Origin: Elymus sibiricus
Taxonomy: Eukaryota > Streptophyta > Magnoliopsida > Poales > Poaceae
Assembly: GCA_039707655.1 (NCBI GenBank)
Contig: CM077676.1
Span: 241,570,866-241,634,865 of the forward strand
Direction of reading: 5' to 3'
DNA: 64,000 nucleotides
The notes beneath the pieces were generated by a model, which searched no databases, was not told the DNA's origin, and saw only the letters and a list, made by a program, of their open reading frames with translations. Numbering within the stretch: position 1 is the first letter of the stretch; each line of letters starts with the position of its first letter. Of this stretch, positions 11,701 through 22,633 are shown piece by piece. The translations under genes were made by a program, and so were the position numbers.

Positions 11701-12512
11701 ACCTTGCCACCCGAGAAGAGGCTCTCGCCGCCAAGCAATGTGGCAAGGAGGAGGAGATCTAGACTTTGCTTGCGCAACGGACCCAAGAGCTAGAGGAGAG
11801 CCATAACCAGGCCATCGAGACTCTAACCCAGGCTCACGCTACCAAGCTCTCGGAGGCCGTCAAAGTCGCGGAAAGCGCTGAGGCCGCCAAGGCAGAGTTG
11901 GAGTCCAAAGTGTCAAAGCTTGAAGAGGAGCTCGTCAACAAAACCCAAGAATTCTCGACCATCAACAACTCCTTGGCAGACCTTAATTCAAAGCTTGCAA
12001 CTCTCGAGAAGGACCTAGAGGTTGGCAGGGAAAAAGAGAGGGAACTGCTAGAGAGCTGGGAAAAAGATAAGGCTGAGCATGCCAATGCTATGAACTCTTT
12101 CAAGGAGCATAGGAAAGTCGTGGATCTGTGGACTGGCTGCCTTGTCGATGTTGCCGAGCGTCTCGCTGCTCAGGTGAGCGTCATGGACAGGGAGGAACAT
12201 CGCTTCGTAGTTGGCGAGCATGACTCTAGAAGCGCCAGCCTCTCCCTCTTCTTCGACGGACTCCTCGAGATACTGAAGAAACATCATGAGAAGAGATCCG
12301 CCAGCTTCGCCAACGAGTCTCGGAAGTTCTGCATCGAGGTCGTCTCCAAGATGCTCGTCAAGATTATCTGCCGGAATCCTGACGTCGACGTCTCCAAGGC
12401 CTTCAAGGCCTTGCCGCCGGGGACGGACACCACAGCTGCTGAAAGGGCCATCATTCCCCTTATCGACAAGATCAATCAAATCCCGAGGACTGAGGGTGAT
12501 CGCAGGGATTAG
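8723..12512 (+). pseudogene. Antisense gene of element A: gypsy-type transposon (Transposase_28-like) domain plus coiled coil
   Basis: The gene lies opposite to gag-pol, between the pol remnant and the 3' LTR. The original start is probably ATG 8723. Codon 5 is now TGA (8735-8737), and the frame is then open from 8738. Residues about 40-140 carry the pattern PPFSAFF...N.V..LANFAHLCENF.G..PNVALF, shared with the antisense gene of element C and typical of the plant 'putative gypsy type transposon' domain (PF04195, from memory). Glu-rich acidic and Ala/Pro/Ser-rich linkers follow. Exon 1 ends near 10405 (donor GTAAGC), after a frameshift in a C run (about 10215-10232). Exon 2 runs from about 10486 (acceptor GCAG mutated to GCGG) to 10907. 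Exon 3 starts at 11018 after CCTACAG and holds a long coiled coil with one frameshift (about 11545) and one TAG (near 11759). The stop is TAG at 12510-12512. The function of this family is unknown. Confidence 0.75.
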
Positions 12513-13301
12513 CCTCCCTTGTCGTTCTTTATTGCAGATGTAGTTTATGCACAAGACAAGTTTATCTTAGGTCAGACTGCACTTGGCTTTGATGTATTAT
12601 AACTTGTATTTAAGATGGATGTATGTACGCTGTTCTCCTTATTCCGTTCTGTCTTTGCATGATTTCCGTACCCTATGCTTGCTGGAAGCTTGCCGGTGCG
12701 CACACCCTTGCCGTAAGTGCTTGAGAAGCGGGTCCTTAGCAGGTTGCTGAAAGTGTCGCTGCCGGCAAGGTCACGCTTGACGGTCACAACGCGGCTGCTT
12801 AGGTTGCTGAGCGGACTCGAAGCAAAGTAAGAGCGTAGTCGATCACGACAAGGTTCCTTAGCGTGCAGGTTTCTCATACAAAGGCCAAAGTCGTTCAAGG
12901 AGAATCGCAACTACAACAAAGAATTTATTTCAAAGTTTTGCAACTTAGCTCATTCCTTGTTGTACTTCTTGCCGTAGGGTGACATCTTGAACGCGTCCTT
13001 TGGTATCCATACCATCACTCCCCCCGGGAAACTTGTACGCGAGGAATCCTTCCTTCCTTTAATAAAGAAAAGAAAAGAGGAGGCTGGAACCTTGGCGGTT
13101 CGTTAATCACCTTATGCAAGGGAAAATGTAACACAAGACTGCCTGCAACACATAAATATATATGTACTTGACAAAGAATTGTGAAACATCTAACTTTTAT
13201 TTATTTTGCATGAGATCTGCACCCGGCTTTGTACAAAGGATTACATGCCTTGACGGCAAACTTGTACAAAAGAGGTTACCGGGCAGCCCGGCAACCGCGC
13301 C
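12513..13301. other. Spacer between convergent antisense gene and pol end of element A
   Basis: Non-coding. It includes the probable 3' UTRs of both convergent genes. The segment around 12636-12660 (GCAAAGACAGAA on the minus strand) is the empty counterpart of the site in element B where the CACTA at 35702-39347 inserted. The part from 12660 to 12960 aligns by eye with 35400-35700 in B. Confidence 0.6.
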
Positions 13302-13847
13302 TTACGGGTAAAACTTACGAAGATGCTCAATATTTCATGAGTTTAGCACCGGAGTGCCATCTTCGGTCTCTAGGTGGACTGTGCCTGGCCTAGTGACTCG
13401 TATTACCCGGTAAGGGCCTTCCCACTTCAGCGTCAACTTGTTCCTTATCCTTCGTGGATCGAATCCGACGAGGAACAAGGTCGCCTTTCTCAAGGTCCTT
13501 GGCTTTCACTTTGCGGCTAAGGCAGCGGCACAAAGCTTGCTGGCACCGTGCAGCACGGGCAGCAGCCTGGAAATGATCTTCCTCAAGGAGCGCGGCATCG
13601 TCATGCCACATCTCATCTTGGTCTTCCTCATTGAAGGCCAAGACTCGAGGTGACCCATGTTTGAGTTCCGTGGGGAGTATTGCTTCTGCACCAAGGCTTG
13701 CTTCCTGACCTTCTGCTTGAGGGTTCTCGCATGAGGGCAGATAGCAAGGTGGTGCTCAGTTGCCCTCCTAAGAACTTCAGGGACGTCAAGTGCTTGTCGG
13801 GCAAGCACATTGGCATTCACCCGTAGGAAGGCAACGAGCTCGACTCC
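13302..13847 (-). pseudogene. Pol remnant of element A: RT N-terminus joined to integrase C-terminus
   Basis: Just after the protease-RT amber stop, the frame encodes the pre-RT segment (ELVAFL...EHHLAICPHAR..KQKVRKQAL), then jumps into the integrase C-terminal tail (AVLPTELKHGSPRVLAFNEEDQDE, here given only in part as a landmark: VLAFNEEDQDE) with a frame change. It ends HLRKFYP-type at TAA 13302-13304. Against element B, about 2.9 kb holding the RT core, both RNase H domains and the integrase catalytic core is missing. The junction (about 13687) lies at a shared TGG, pointing to a microhomology deletion. The product would have no polymerase or integrase activity. Confidence 0.8.
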
Positions 13848-15980
13848 CTATTTGTTGCCGAGAGTGGCACTTTCCGAAAAAGTGCCACTTGTCCCATCCC
13901 CTTTCGTAGAAACTTGCTTGGTCGTGGATGCGGAAGCCTTGGCTCTCTTGCTCTTGCAGGTAGAGCTCTCTGGTACGTCCTCGACAGGCATGCTGCACTC
14001 TGAAGTGCGCTTCCCAGAGTCCTTCTCAGAGGTCTTGCCGGTCTTCTTCTTCTTTCCTTCACCGGGAGCCTTGACGGCAGTGACAAGCGCCTCGATGGCA
14101 GATGCTGCCGCCGCCTCTCGGTAGAGCTTGTCAGTACAAATGATCGCATCCCTGTGGTTTGACTTAGTGGTGAGGACCCCCATCGGCCCTGGCATCTTGA
14201 TGACGTTGTACACATAGTGCGACGCGGCCATAAACTTTGTCAAGGTTGGGCGTCCCAGAATCCCATTGTACGGCAGCGGCATCGTGACAACGTCGAAGGT
14301 AATCTTCTCCGCCCGGTAGTTGAGCTCGCTGCCGAACGTGACCGGCAACGTGACTTGGCCCTTCGGCTTGTTCCTCCCCGGACTGATCCCTTGGAAACTA
14401 CCCGTCTCCTCGAGATCCTTGTCGAGGATCTGCAGCCTCTTGATCACAGCTGGAGAGATCAAGTTCAAGCCCGCCCCACCATCAACTAGCATCTTCGTCA
14501 CCTTGAGGTTGCGAATTGTTGGTGAAACCAACAACGGCAAACACCCGACCGCAGTAGTGCGGTCAGGGTGGTCCTCGGCGTCAAAGATGATGGGCGAGTG
14601 CGACCACTTGAGTGGCTTCTGTGCCTCCATCACCGGCTCTACTGCATTGACTTCGCGGATCCACTGCTTTAGTTGCCGGTGTGAGGAGTGCAAAGATGCA
14701 CCTCCGTCAACACACATGGCATCCACTGCATTTTGGAACTCCTTGCCGGACCCGCTTCCATCCTCATCACTATCATCCTCTTCTTGCTGGCCCTGAGCAG
14801 CCTTCTCTTTTGGCTGCTTGGCCTTGCCGCGGTAGCCTCCGTGGCCATCATGGTCTTGTTTGCCGGACCCACCAGCACCATCTTGGGCCTTCTCCTTGTC
14901 TCGCTTCTCGTACTCTTGCTTCTGCTTTTCGGCAAGTTGCTCTACTTGCCGGCATTGTTGGAGATCGTGGCCCTTGGTGCGGTGGATCTTGCAGTACGAC
15001 CCACCGGTTTTGTCGGCCATCTCGCCTACCACAGCTTCCCGTCAAGCATCACACCCGGCAACCTCCCTACTGGGGATGTCTGCCGTTGGCTTCTTGGTGG
15101 CATTGGTGTCGCCGGAGCTCTCGACGGCCAGTACAGCCTTGTTCTTGCGCTTTCTGTTGCGCTTCATGTTTTTCTTCTGTGGGGTTGATGCGTCGTCGTC
15201 CTCGGAATCGACGTCTGCACCCGCATCTTCCCCGAGGAGTCGCCTCCCTTCCTCAGCACATGCACACCTATCCGCCAAGGCGTACAGATCGTTGATGGTC
15301 TTGACCTGCTCGACATTCATCTCTGGCCGCATCCTGCGGTTGCGCACATTCGTGTGGAACGCGGCAACAACAGCTGCAGGATAGATGTCGGGGATGTTGT
15401 GGTGCACACGGTTGAACCGTTGTATGTACTTGCGGAGGTTCTCTCCATCCCTTTGGGGGATCACCTGCAAATCACTGGGCTGACCCGAGAGCTTGTGGCC
15501 ACCCTGGTAAGCGCCAACAAAATGATGGCACAGATCCGCCCAAGAAGAGATGGAGCCCTCAGGCAAGTTCATCAACCACGACCTGACATTGGGCCGAAGC
15601 GCCAACGGGAAGTAGTTGGCAAGCACTTTCTCATCCCGTCCCCCGGCAGCCTCCACCGCGATGGTGTAGATGCTAAGGAACACGGCTGGGTTGAGCTTGC
15701 CGTCATACTTGTCGGGCAGCTCTGGCTTGAAGGCTCGGGTGGACGGCCAGCGAACTTGCCGCAGCTCACGAGTAAACGCTGGGCACCCCACATCGTAGGG
15801 CAAGCACCCAGCGGCTACCAGAGCAAGCACGTTCACCGCCGGCCTGGCACGGTCGTGAGATTGACGACGTGCTTCCCGGCGCCGCTCGATCTTCGTGCGG
15901 GCGTCTTCGTCGCACCGCTTGCAGAGCACTTGGCGCTGATCTTGGCGGCACCACGGATCTGACGAAGCCATGGACAGCAC
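13848..15980 (-). pseudogene. gag-protease of Tat element A (main part)
   Basis: Two adjacent frames (15042-15980 and 13848-15032) form one gag-protease reading, broken only by a TGA near 15042 (CGA to TGA type). The gag capsid part has the plant Gypsy pattern (FKPELPDKYDG, SWLMNLPEGSI.SWADLC..F, LRKYIQRF). A CCHC-like knuckle (YCKIHRTKGHDLQQC) lies at about 14950-14997. The aspartic protease motif MLVDGGAG (catalytic Asp within DGG) is near 14470-14494. The frame ends at TAG 13848-13850 in the context AAA-TAG-GGA, and the same zero frame continues into pol. Compared with B, this gag-protease has few stops. Confidence 0.85.
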
Positions 15981-16579
15981 GTCATGGTCGTCTGACCGGC
16001 GGGCTGGCCACTGTGATGGTGGGGGTGGCGAGGCGACTGCACCGTCTACGCGGCGTCTCTGGCAAGGTAGCCGGAGGGTCTAGCCGGCATGGTGGGTGGT
16101 CGCCGCGAGGGTCCCACGTCTTGTGTCTTGCCGGGATCGACAAAACTGATGAGGCTCTGAATGGTGGCTCTCCATTCGTCCATCTTGTCTGGGCTTGGTG
16201 GGAAGTTCAAAAGTATTTGGACCCGTGCCATGGCCTCGGCCGCCGTGGTTGGCATGGCTGGGAGCACAGAACGAGGTGTCACTCGACTCCTGGCGGAGCC
16301 AGAAGGAGCTTCGTTACGTCCGTGCCCCCGTGGCTCATGCTCGCCAACAGGCGGACATGGTGGTGGCGGCGGCCCTCTGTGAGCTATCAGAAGTTGCTGC
16401 ACGGGGATCCCGCCTTGCGGTCATCTGGAACCGCCAGCAATGTGGGGGAGCGTGTCGCACCCATCTTGCAATGGTCGCGGCGTACGCCTCCCTGCGCCGT
16501 TGTTGGACGTCGCCGCTATGTTCTGAGACGTTACGGCGGCTGGGTTCTGGGTGGAAGCAGTATGAATTATATTACTGTG
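15981..16579 (-). pseudogene. gag N-terminal part of element A, second segment
   Basis: Between the nested Gypsy element and the main gag frame, the minus strand keeps a Pro/Ala/Arg-rich gag N-terminal reading (for example MPTTAAEAMARVQILLNFPPSPDKMDEW, landmark AMARVQILLNFPPSPDK, around 16200-16250). It is interrupted by a stop near 16046 and by frame changes. It joins the gag start (21408-21633) once the nested element is removed. Confidence 0.6.
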
Positions 16580-16584
16580 ATGAC

Positions 16585-16857
16585 TGATACGTCTCCAACG
16601 TATCTATAATTTTTGATTGTTCCATGCTGTTATATTATCAATCTTGGATGTTTTTATATGCATTTACAACAATTATATATCATTTTTGGAGACTAACCTA
16701 TTAACTTAGTGCCCAGTGCCAGTTGCTATTTTCTGCCCTGTTTTTGTTTTACAGAAAATCAATACCAAACGAAGTCCAAATACCACGAAACTTTTTGGAG
16801 ATTTTTTTCTGGACATATACAACACTAGAAGCTTCGGGAGAAGACCAGACGCGAGAA
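16585..16857 (+). repeat. 5' LTR remnant of the nested Gypsy element
   Basis: These 273 bases match 19838-20110 in the 3' LTR with only a few differences and stop abruptly after CCAGACGC. The next 19 bases (GAGAAGCTAGGGAAATC) recur at 16927-16943 in the internal region, so the deletion junction is accompanied by a short copy of internal sequence. Confidence 0.85.
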
Positions 16858-16901
16858 GCTAGGGAAATCCTAGAGCTAAGAAAATAGCTACCCTTGTTCT
16901 C

Positions 16902-17273
16902 ATGAATGAATTTGATCATATAGTGCGAGAAGCTAGGGAAATCTTTGATTTTTATGGTATGAGCCGTGAAAAACCGGTAATAGATGAGATCCTTTATAAT
17001 AATGATTACTTGTTGAGATATTTGTTCCGCAAAGACCACATCTTTGATGAGAATATTAAAAAGGAAGTTCCTCCTTTGAATATAATCCAATAAGTTTTCA
17101 ATAGCGTCAATAAACAATACTCTTGGATTGTAGCCGGTAGTCAAGAGGGATTTAAAGATGGACAACTTGCTAATGCTAAAATTTCTATGGATGATATATT
17201 TCATATTACCTTTGAAAAACCCCTTGATAAAAGTGCACCTTTGGATAAGAAGAAGAAAGATGACAATACCTGA
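16902..17273 (+). pseudogene. Remnant of an internal ORF of the nested Gypsy element
   Basis: An open frame at 16902-17096 (start MNEFDHIVREAREIF) and its continuation, after a stop, to about 17273 (KKKKDDNT-like end) form a charged, Lys/Asp-rich tail. Its place upstream of the GGGAGGCAACCCAA block fits the 3' end of the polyprotein-linked ORF in this element group. No domain is recognised. Confidence 0.4.
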
Positions 17274-18269
17274 AACTATGCATTATGCCTAGCTAGGGGC
17301 ATAAAACAATAGCGCTTGTTGGGAGGCAACCCAACGAATAAAATAAATTTTTATTATTTGTTTCTGTTATTGTGTGTTTTCAAAATTATGCTACTGGTAT
17401 GATTGTGTTTTTGTGTTCTTAATTAGTGTTTGTGCCAAGTAAATCCTTTAGGATGATTTGGAAGATAGTATAATTGATGCTGTTTGGAAAACAGAAAGTT
17501 TTGCGTCCAGTGCCCGAATTTTGTTTCTGTACTGGAGCATCAGAAAAATCTGAAATTTTTACAAAGTATTGGTATATGAATTTCCCACGTTGTCCTAAGT
17601 TTTCAGAATTTTTGAAGTTACAAAAGTATGGCTTTTAAATAGATTGCTACAGACTGTTCTGTTTTTGATGCACTACTTGCTTGTTTTGATGAATCTATGG
17701 ATTGTATCGGGGGGTACAAGCCATGGTGAAGTTAGAGTACAGTAGGTATAATGCAAAAATAAAATATGAATGGGTTTGCAACAGTACTTAAAGTAGTGAT
17801 TTATTTTGTTATACTAACGGATCTCATGAAGGTTTTGTTGAGTTTTGTGTGATTGAAGTTTTCAAGTTTTGGGTGAGATCACAATGGATGAAGGAATAAG
17901 GAGTAGCAAAAGCCTAAGCTTGGGGATGCCCGAGGCACCCCAAGGTAATATTCTAGGAAGACTCAAGTGTCTAAGCTTGGGGATGCCCCGGAAGGCATTC
18001 CCTCTTTCTTCTACCAACCATCGGTAATTTTACTTGGAGCTATATTTTTATTCGTCACATGATATGTGTTTTGCTTGGAGCGTCTTGTATTATATGAGTC
18101 TTTGCTTTGTTTGGTTTTTAGTTTGTCACAATCATATTTGCTGAACACACCTATCTTGAGAGAGCCACACGTTCATCATCATTTGTTAGAATACTCTATG
18201 TGCTTCACTTAAATTTTTTGAGCTAGGCAGTTGCTCTAGTGCTTCACTTAAATCTTTTTGAGCATGGTG

Positions 18270-18520
18270 GTGGCTATATTTTGAAGAAATAAACTCTCAT
18301 GGTTCACATATATTATTTTTAGAGTTGATTAAAATTTTGAAGAAATGAATTCTCATGCTTCACTTATATTATTTTGAGAATTGACAAGATTAAAATTTTG
18401 AAGAAATGAATTCTCATGCTTCACTTATATTATTTTGAGAATTGACAAGATTGAAATTTTGAAGAAATATTTGCACTCTCATGCTTCACTTAAATCTTTT
18501 TGAGAGTTGATGATAGTAAC
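18270..18520 (+). repeat. Tandem repeat of about 75 bp in the nested Gypsy element
   Basis: Three to four units of TTTTGAAGAAATGAATTCTC followed by ATGCTTCACTTATATTATTTTGAGA lie head to tail (units near 18273, 18330, 18396 and 18457). Adjacent looser copies of 'TGCTTCACTTAAAT' start at 18200. Confidence 0.75.
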
Positions 18521-19824
18521 GGTAATTTGCACAAGATATGAATTTGGTCCCAAAGTGATGAATATTCAAGCGGGATATAATAAAAACTTTCATATAGATC
18601 ATTGGATATGATAAGTGTGATTCCTTGCAATAGTTTTGCGATATGGAAATGATAATATGTGATCATGTTAGTGAGTAATTGTGATTTAGTAAGAATATTA
18701 GTGTTAAGGTTTGTGATTCCCTATGCATGCACATCAAGTCAATAGTTATGCAAAGAAATTATATCCTACTTATGGTGCATTATTCAGTGTTAGTTATGTT
18801 CAATGCATGTTTATGACCGTTTTCGCTTTTTGGTTGGTTGCTTCCCAATCTATTTGCTAGCCTTCATTTGTACTAAGCGGAAATACTGCTTGTGCATCCA
18901 AAATCCTTAAACCCAAGTTGTGCCAAATGAGTCCACTATATCTACCTATATGCGGTATTTCAATGCCGTTCCAAGTAAATTTGCGTGTGCCAACTCTAAT
19001 TTTCAAAATAATTTTTCTGTTTAGTGTGCCCGTACCGCTCATGAAGCGGCAGGGGGTAGCCATTATTTTCCATGCTAGGTGTGTTATTCTCACGATGAGT
19101 GTTTATTCACTTGTCATTGCATGAGAGAGTGGCTGGTAATAGGGATGACCTGTCCCAGAATGAAATCAAAAATTAATAAACAACAAAATTCCTAGGAAAG
19201 TGTTGGTATGGAGGGCACCCGTGGATACGGCTAGCCATGGATTGTGAAAGAATGGTGGAAAGGAAATAAATTTTACTTTCTGTTTGGGAACCGCCTATGA
19301 TGTGTCTAACATGGAAAATATTGGGAATTCTTGGTCGTTTTCGTTGACAGGAAAAGCATGCCTCTCAAAATATTTTTATTTCTTTAATTTCAGCTTTGAG
19401 CTCTGGCACATTTGATAAATCTCTGCTTCCCTCTGCGAAGGGCCTATCTATTTACTTTTATGCAATTTTTATTTTATTTGAGTCTCCATCTTCTCTTACA
19501 AAAGCACCAACTAGAGAGCACTATTGTCATACTTGTGCATTTTGTGTAGCTAATATTTGAGTGTGTTTCATGAATGGATCAATGATTGATCATAATGGGC
19601 TAGGGATAACTTTCTTTAGCGTTGATATTTTGAAAGACATGGTTGCTTGTTAGCATGCTTGAGTATTTATATCTTCATGCCAAATTATAGACTATTGCTT
19701 TGAATCATTCAAGTCCAATGTCCATGCTATAAAAGAAAAGAATATGTGATGAATATGATAGGTAGCATTCCACATCAAAAATTCAGTTTTTATCATTTAC
19801 CTACTCGAGGAGGAGCAGGAATTA

Positions 19825-19837
19825 AGCTTGGGGATGC
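19825..19837 (+). other. Polypurine tract of the nested Gypsy element
   Basis: AGCTTGGGGATGC directly precedes the 3' LTR, where the plus-strand primer is expected. The same AGCTTGGGGATGCC motif occurs as internal copies at about 17917 and 17974. Confidence 0.6.
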
Positions 19838-21402
19838 TGATACGTCTCCAACGTATCTATAATTTTTTATTGTTCCATGCTGTTATATTATCAATCTTGG
19901 ATGTTTTTATATGCATTTACAGCAATTATATATCATTTTTGGAGACTAGCCTATTAACTTAGTGCCCAGTGCCAGTTGCTGTTTTCTGCCCTGTTTTTGT
20001 TTTACAGAAAATCAATACCAAACGAAGTCCAAATGCCACGAAACTTTTTGGAGATTTTTTTCTGGACATATACAACACTAGAAGCTTCGGGAGAAGACCA
20101 GACGCCAGAGGGGGTGGCCACGAGCCACCAGGGCGCACCTGGGGGGGGCAGGCACACCCTGGTGCCTCGTGGGCCCACCCCAGCTCCGTTTGACCTAATT
20201 CCACCACTATAAATTCAGGAAAAATCAGAAACCCTCAGGGGAGTCCACGAAATACTTTTTCCGCCGCCGCAAGTTTCTGTTCCAGAGAGATCCCATCTGG
20301 AGGCCTTCTCCGGTACTCCGCCGGAGGGGGAATCGATCACGGAGGGGCTCTACATCAACCTTGCTATCCTTCCGATGATGAGTGAGTAGTTTACCACAGA
20401 CCTTCAGGTCCATAGGCAGTAGCTAGATGGCTTCTTCTCTCTTTTTGATCTTCAATACAATGTTCTCCTCGATGTTCTTGGAGTTCTATCCGATGTAATC
20501 ACTTTTTGCGGTGTGTTTATTGGGATCCGATGAATTGTGAGTTTATGATCAGATTATCCATGAATATTATTTGAGTCTTTGCCGCACTCTTTTATGCATG
20601 ATTATTATAGCCTCGTATTTCTTCTCCGATCTATTGATTTGGTTTGGCCAACTGAGTTGATTTATCTTGCCATGGGAAGAGGTGCTTTGTAATGGGTTCG
20701 ATCTTGCGGTGCTCAATCCCAGTGACAGAAAGGGACATGACACGTATGTATCGTTGCTATTAAGGGTAAAAAGATGTGGTTTATTCATACGTGAGTTCAT
20801 CATCTCTACATCATGCCATCGTTCTTAAGGCATTACTCCGTTCTTTATGGACTTAATACACTAGATGCATGCTGGATAGCGGTCGATGTGTGGAGTAATA
20901 GTAGTAGATGCAGGCAGGAGTCGGTCTACTTGTCTCGGACGTGATGCCTATATACATGATCATTGCCTTGGATATCGTCATGATTATTTGCTTTTCTATC
21001 AATTGCCCAACAGTAATTTGTCTACCCACCGTATGCTATTTTCTTGAGAGAAGCCTCTAGTGTAATCTATGGCCCCGGGGTCTATCTAAATCATATTACT
21101 AAAACCCTAAAAATATTGCTGCCATTTTGTTTTATTTATTTTATTTTGTATTTTTGTTTCAATCTATCTATCTATCACATACAATTTAATCTTGCAATTG
21201 ACCGCCGAGGGATTGACAACCCCTCGTTTGCGTTGGGTGCAAGGATTTGTTGTTTGTGTGCAGGTGCTGCTAACGAGGTGTTGCGTGATTCTCCTACTGG
21301 TTCGATAACCTTGGTTTCATAACTGAGGGAAATACTTATCTCTACTGTGCTGCATCAGCCCTTCCTCTTCGGGGAAAATACCAACGCAAGCTACAAGTAG
21401 CA
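19838..21402 (+). repeat. 3' LTR of the nested Gypsy element
   Basis: A 1,565-bp LTR opening TGATACGTCTCC and closing AAGTAGCA, followed by target duplication ATGAC. It contains a TATA-like CACTATAAATTC near 20205-20216. Internal short frames are not genes. Confidence 0.88.
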
Positions 21403-21407
21403 ATGAC

Positions 21408-21633
21408 TGCGCTCACCAGAATGTCTTGGAAGTTGACCGGCTGCGACGTCGCCGGTCCTGTGGCTAGGCTCAGCATCGTGGCAGGGGTGCTGGGCACCCG
21501 CACCACTTGCGCCTCCTATGCCGTCCGTCCCAACCGTAGCGCCCGCACCGGCTGCGCTGCTTGCGGCCGCCTGGGAAGGTGGCCTGGACGCGGTAGGAGC
21601 CTTCGTGGCTCCACTCTTTTTCTTCGGCGCCAT
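21408..21633 (-). pseudogene. gag start of Tat element A
   Basis: ATG at 21631-21633 opens a basic, Ala/Ser-rich gag N-terminus (MAPKKKSGATKAPTASRPP). It lies about 65 bases downstream of the primer site and is cut at the ATGAC target site by the nested Gypsy element. It is the start of the gag that continues at 16579 and below. A short N-terminal part like this, rich in Lys and Ala, is usual in this lineage. Confidence 0.7.
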
Positions 21634-21697
21634 CGACGAAGATGATGAAGTTGGTACTCACACTTCCGAAGAACTGATTTGTGACACACACACACAG

Positions 21698-21719
21698 CCC
21701 CTGCCTGGCATGCCAAACA
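21698..21719 (-). other. Primer binding site of Tat element A
   Basis: Directly after the 5' LTR end (CACGACA), the minus strand reads TGTTTGGCATGCCAGGCAGG, a diverged form of the TTTGGCGCGCCAGGTAGGGG-type site of grass Tat elements. Element C has TTTGGCGCACCAGGTAGGGG at the matching place. Confidence 0.75.
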
Positions 21720-22628
21720 TGTCGTGGGAAACGACTATCTATGGGACCGAATAGGTCCCTTTGCGATTCGGCTCAGGGGACATGCTTGGGACAAAGAGCG
21801 GGTTTTTAGTAAGTGCAAGAACACATGGGGGATTTATCCAGGTTCGGGCCGCTATGAGCGTAAAACCCTACTCCTGCTCTGTGGTTGATCGAATATGAAC
21901 TCTGGTTACAGGGAGCGTAGTTTTCCGGCAAGGTGCTCAGGAAAATGCAGCTACGGCGTGTAATTGAATTGGGTGTCGACCTTTCTACCTGTAGCCGTGG
22001 GCCTCCTTTTATAGGCCAAGGGGTCACCACAATGGCTAATACGGTCATTACAGAGTGTGAACAGTGACTTGCACCATCATCACGTTTATCTTCCAACGGG
22101 GTAAGACAAACGCATTTAATGCACCGTTAGGTGCTACGTTGGGGAGACGAGGCCTTGGGCAAAAGATTTGTACCACCGGTCCTGGCGCCCTCCTGTAATC
22201 TCGACACGTCCCAGGGACGGGTGTCATTAAAGTTAATCTCAGGGCGGCGTGCTGACACGTGCCTTGGCCGGCCATGTTAACTGTCTGCCCGCTCGACACC
22301 TAGCCCACGAGCCTATCTGGTCGATGGTGAGGTGGAGCGGTAATGGGACAGAACAAGCCTACTGGCACGGAGCTTGCCGGGCCTTGCTTGCCGGCAACCA
22401 TAGCCTTAATCCTTACCTTGCCGGGGCGAAGCTTGCCAGCAAGAACAACGTCGATCTTCAGTACTTAGAATAGTACTACTCGATGACCTGCCTTGAGGTC
22501 TTCTTCATGGTCTTGATATTGAGTCTTGGGTTGTAGTTATCCTCTATCAAGCCCTTGCCGGAAGGGAGGCTACAACTGCCTGTGCACAAGTCTGGGTACG
22601 AGGTCACCCATGTCTTAGTACACCAACA
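21720..22628 (-). repeat. 5' LTR of Tat element A
   Basis: Minus-strand reading TGTTGGTGTACTAAGACATG to CCCACGACA, 909 bp. A TATA motif lies at 22007-22013. It is flanked by CCAAG at 22629-22633. Divergence from the 3' LTR is a few percent plus one small indel by eye. Confidence 0.92.
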
Positions 22629-22633
22629 CCAAG

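Larger units (their letters stand above)
16585..21402 (+). mobile_element. Truncated Gypsy element (Sabrina/WHAM/Fatima-like ends), TSD ATGAC
   Basis: The element opens TGATACGTCTCCAACGTATC and ends CTACAAGTAGCA. ATGAC stands at 16580-16584 and 21403-21407, a perfect 5-bp target duplication, inside gag of element A. The 5' LTR (from 16585) is cut after about 270 bases and fused to internal sequence, whereas the 3' LTR is full length. Gag-pol is gone. The internal 3 kb is the AT-rich 3' non-coding part, with motifs I recall from this group (GTTGGGAGGCAACCCAA near 17320, AGCTTGGGGATGCC near 17915-17985). I cannot settle the exact family name. Non-autonomous. Confidence 0.9.
7363..22628 (-). mobile_element. 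Tat-lineage Gypsy element A, complete outline, TSD CCAAG
   Basis: Two LTRs (7363-8287 and 21720-22628) flank the element, and CCAAG stands at both ends (7358-7362 and 22629-22633), so both ends are authentic. Reading on the minus strand, the order is 5' LTR, primer site, gag (split by a nested Gypsy element), protease, a deleted pol, a convergent antisense gene, a purine-rich tract and the 3' LTR. Without the nested 4.8 kb the element is about 10.4 kb. Lineage is inferred from the TTTGGC-GCC-AGG-type primer site, the gag and protease similarity to elements B and C (which have the double RNase H typical of Tat), and the antisense ORF between integrase and LTR, which is known from Grande/Retand-type elements. 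It lacks RT, RNase H and most of integrase, so it is non-autonomous. Confidence 0.9.

Noticed and set aside
8822..12512. The antisense gene as an anti-phage-like or defence system
   Set aside because: This is a plant genome, and the gene is a known type of Gypsy-linked antisense ORF. Nothing suggests a defence cassette.
14681..15384. Plus-strand frames of 166-204 codons across gag of element A
   Set aside because: Shadows of the minus-strand gag. Similar shadows (29920-30829, minus strand) lie opposite gag of element B.
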